Below are positions 39,583-40,429 of a DNA stretch of 40,429 nt, one piece after another. The stretch is from positions 1-40,429 of the IMG/VR virus record IMGVR_UViG_3300050821_011785. The stretch is one strand, 5' to 3'. Position 1 is the stretch's first letter, and each line of letters opens with the position of its first letter. Origin of the DNA: a virus. The position numbers and the translations under genes were made by a program. A model generated the notes under the pieces. It was not told the origin of the DNA, ran no database searches, and saw only the letters and a list, made by a program, of their open reading frames with translations.

Positions 39583-39655
39583 GCTCATAGGTGGCTCGAC
39601 GGTTATAGGTAGTTGTCATGACAACTACTACCGCTTTAAATATCGAGAATAGAGC
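39583..39655 (+). ncRNA. Long nested hairpin ending in a 20-bp perfect palindrome
   Basis: Nested pairs GCTC/GAGC, CTCGA/TCGAG and CGGT/ACCG enclose GTAGTTGTCATGACAACTAC (39609-39628), a perfect 20-bp palindrome. As RNA it is a long stem; as DNA the palindrome could be a dimeric protein site. Between two tRNA-like RNAs. Confidence 0.55.
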
Positions 39656-39663
39656 ATGGTTAT

Positions 39664-39748
39664 GCGTCCCGTACATGAAGGTGAACCATTTTGGTGACGT
39701 CAACCAAATGGTAAATCTACGATGGGTTAAAATCCCTGGGGCGCACCA
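39664..39748 (+). ncRNA. tRNA-like RNA with encoded CCA and extended anticodon arm
   Basis: GCGTCCC pairs with GGGGCGC (7 bp, one G-U), followed by A and an encoded CCA. The T-arm-like hairpin is GGG-TTAAAAT-CCC. In place of a 5-bp anticodon stem there is a 10-bp stem with one bulge (ACCATTTTGGT with ACCAAATGGT) closed by the 7-base loop GACGTCA. No U33, so unlikely to decode. It could be a decoy or structural tRNA mimic. Confidence 0.5.
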
Positions 39749-39756
39749 GTTTATAT

Positions 39757-39828
39757 AGCCGATTAGCGCAGCGGTAGCGTATATGCCTTGGGCGCATAGG
39801 GTCGTCAGTTCGAATCTGGCATCGGCTA
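39757..39828 (+). tRNA. tRNA-Pro(UGG)
   Basis: 72 bases. Acceptor AGCCGAT/ATCGGCT perfect, D-arm GCGC/GCGT, anticodon stem TATGC/GCATA perfect with loop CTTGGGC (anticodon UGG), T-arm GTCAG-TTCGAAT-CTGGC, discriminator A. No CCA encoded. Likely functional. Confidence 0.9.
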
Positions 39829-39836
39829 ATGATTAT

Positions 39837-39909
39837 TGCGGGATGGTGTAGAGGTCAACATAATGCGCTCATAACGCAAAGATCGTCGGTTCAAATCCGA
39901 CTCCCGCAA
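39837..39909 (+). tRNA. tRNA-Met(CAU), initiator-like
   Basis: 73 bases. Acceptor TGCGGGA/TCCCGCA, D-arm GTGT/ACAT, loop CTCATAA (CAU), T-arm GTCGG-TTCAAAT-CCGAC. The stack of three G-C pairs next to the anticodon loop (GCG/CGC), the weak U1-A72 pair and the GTCGGTTCAAATCC T-arm resemble initiator tRNA, while U11-A24 is elongator-like. An isoleucine role after lysidine modification is the other option. Confidence 0.85.
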
Positions 39910-39918
39910 AAGATTAAT

Positions 39919-39986
39919 GGCAATCGCGGCATAAAGGAGACGTCCTCTATAAAGACCTAAGCCAGTGCAATTCTGGCCGATTGCCT
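39919..39986 (+). ncRNA. Degenerate tRNA-like RNA, copy beta
   Basis: GGCAATCG pairs with CGATTGCC (8 bp). A T-arm-like hairpin GCCAG-TGCAATT-CTGGC is present, but the D and anticodon arms are irregular; CTCTATAAA could be a 9-base loop between GTC and GAC. Shares GAGACGTCC and both ends with the 39510 RNA. A broken tRNA, a suppressor-type tRNA (CUA within the loop) or a tRNA mimic. Confidence 0.5.
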
Positions 39987-40215
39987 ATAATACCTTCATG
40001 ATCAAAGATATCAGTGGCCCGAGACAACTTCCTATCGCAGCTCCCGCCTCATTCTCTGGCTGACGCCCTTGTTTTTGGATAGAATTCGAGGCTACATTAA
40101 CATCAGCCGTTCCGAAGATTGAGAAAGCACGTAGTGGGGAATTAATGACCGTTTTATTACCGCAAGCATCTACCTCATTGGTAGCGCTACTCTTGATATC
40201 AGGTCTGCTAAGCAT
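39985..40215 (-). CDS. Hypothetical protein on the opposite strand, 76 aa
   Basis: ATG at 40215 with GGAGGT four bases upstream, one of the best sites in the window; the upstream in-frame extension lacks one. The protein is polar with a hydrophobic C-terminus (GAAIGSCLGPLISLIMKVL). It is the only minus gene in the late block and converges on the tRNA cluster. Function unknown. Confidence 0.55.
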   Translation of the reverse strand: MLSRPDIKSSATNEVDACGNKTVINSPLRAFSIFGTADVNVASNSIQKQGRQPENEAGAAIGSCLGPLISLIMKVL

Positions 40216-40263
40216 ATCCACCTCCAATAAGGAAGCCGATAAACTATTGTCTGAAGGAATATT

Positions 40264-40429
40264 ATGGCCAAAAATGTGAAGGAAATACAAGCTGCATATG
40301 ATGCCGTGAATAGAGCATTCCATGGTGATAAAAAACTAGTCTTTATATGGTTTAATACCAAAAATACGAATCTTGGTGGCGACACACCATTGGACTTGAT
40401 TAAAGCGAATAAAGTTAAAAAGTTACTCT
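40264..40429 (+). CDS. MbcA/ParS/Xre-like toxin-binding domain protein, N-terminal part
   Basis: ATG 40264 with AAGGAA upstream. The frame runs off the window end and continues at base 2 of the window, ending at 139, to give 68 aa. The short N-terminal helix (VKEIQAAYDAVNRAF) leads into the toxin-binding domain. See the first entry for the family argument. Confidence 0.65.
   Translation, partial: MAKNVKEIQAAYDAVNRAFHGDKKLVFIWFNTKNTNLGGDTPLDLIKANKVKKLL
40332..40429. repeat. 98-bp terminal direct repeat, right copy
   Basis: Exact copy of bases 1-98. Joining the ends restores one intact gene, supporting a circular map of about 40,331 bp. Confidence 0.95.

Noticed and set aside
39664-39748. tmRNA 3' end
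   Set aside because: No tag-peptide frame, no pseudoknot region and no matching 5' tRNA half were found.
40216-40323. N-terminal extension of the 76-aa antisense gene
   Set aside because: GGAGGT lies directly before the internal ATG at 40215; the extension has no site and covers the start of the MbcA-like gene on the other strand.

Overview
The window is a complete or near-complete genome of a P22-type short-tailed phage (podovirus morphology). The first 98 bases recur exactly as the last 98, and one gene reads unbroken across the join, so the molecule is best read as circular or circularly permuted. It is AT-rich and uses standard bacterial signals: AGGAG-type ribosome sites, sigma70-type promoters, TTATCCACA DnaA boxes and an SSB ending in DIPF. 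A Gram-negative, probably gammaproteobacterial host fits, but the host cannot be named from sequence alone. I see no integrase, DNA polymerase or recognisable endolysin.

Plus-strand late block (about 38.2 kb through the join to 24.5 kb). A small-terminase-like gene is followed by an AT-rich gap, three genes for very short peptides, a cluster of structured RNAs with two good tRNAs and three degenerate tRNA-like RNAs, and an MbcA/ParS/Xre-like fragment across the join. Next come a membrane protein, a secreted 357-residue protein, a sigma-region-4-like regulator, TerL, the portal, many very small genes, scaffold, P22-like coat, gp4-like and gp10-like tail factors, ejection proteins and tail-fibre or decoration proteins. 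A strong hairpin at 24.55 kb closes the block.

Minus-strand block 1 (25.8 to 24.6 kb) encodes a RecT-like annealing protein and SSB. A divergent XRE regulator lies beside it. Its promoter spacer holds a 16-bp dyad that recurs exactly in the promoter spacer of the second early operon at 38.16 kb, so one repressor probably controls both.

Minus-strand block 2 (31.9 to 26.2 kb) is the most unusual part. A near-consensus promoter (TTGACA, 17 bp, TATTAT) reads into four tandem Y-RNA-like genes that share one Ro-binding-type stem but carry different inserts. One insert is a clear circularly permuted tRNA mimic. A Ro60/Rsr protein follows, then a second vWA protein, a structured RNA, a tRNA, several small proteins, a polynucleotide-kinase-type HAD protein with Asn in place of the nucleophilic Asp, and a nicotinamide phosphoribosyltransferase. 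This looks like a phage-borne Ro/Y-RNA system coupled to RNA-end and NAD functions; an anti-defence role is inferred, not shown.

Plus-strand block 31.9 to 34.7 kb is the replication module: a zinc-finger remnant, an unknown gene, a RepA-like ATPase, a 14-copy iteron array with an AT-rich core (probable origin), RusA and a zinc-ribbon protein. Minus-strand block 3 (38.1 to 34.7 kb) is a run of small early genes of unknown function, including one apparent frameshift.
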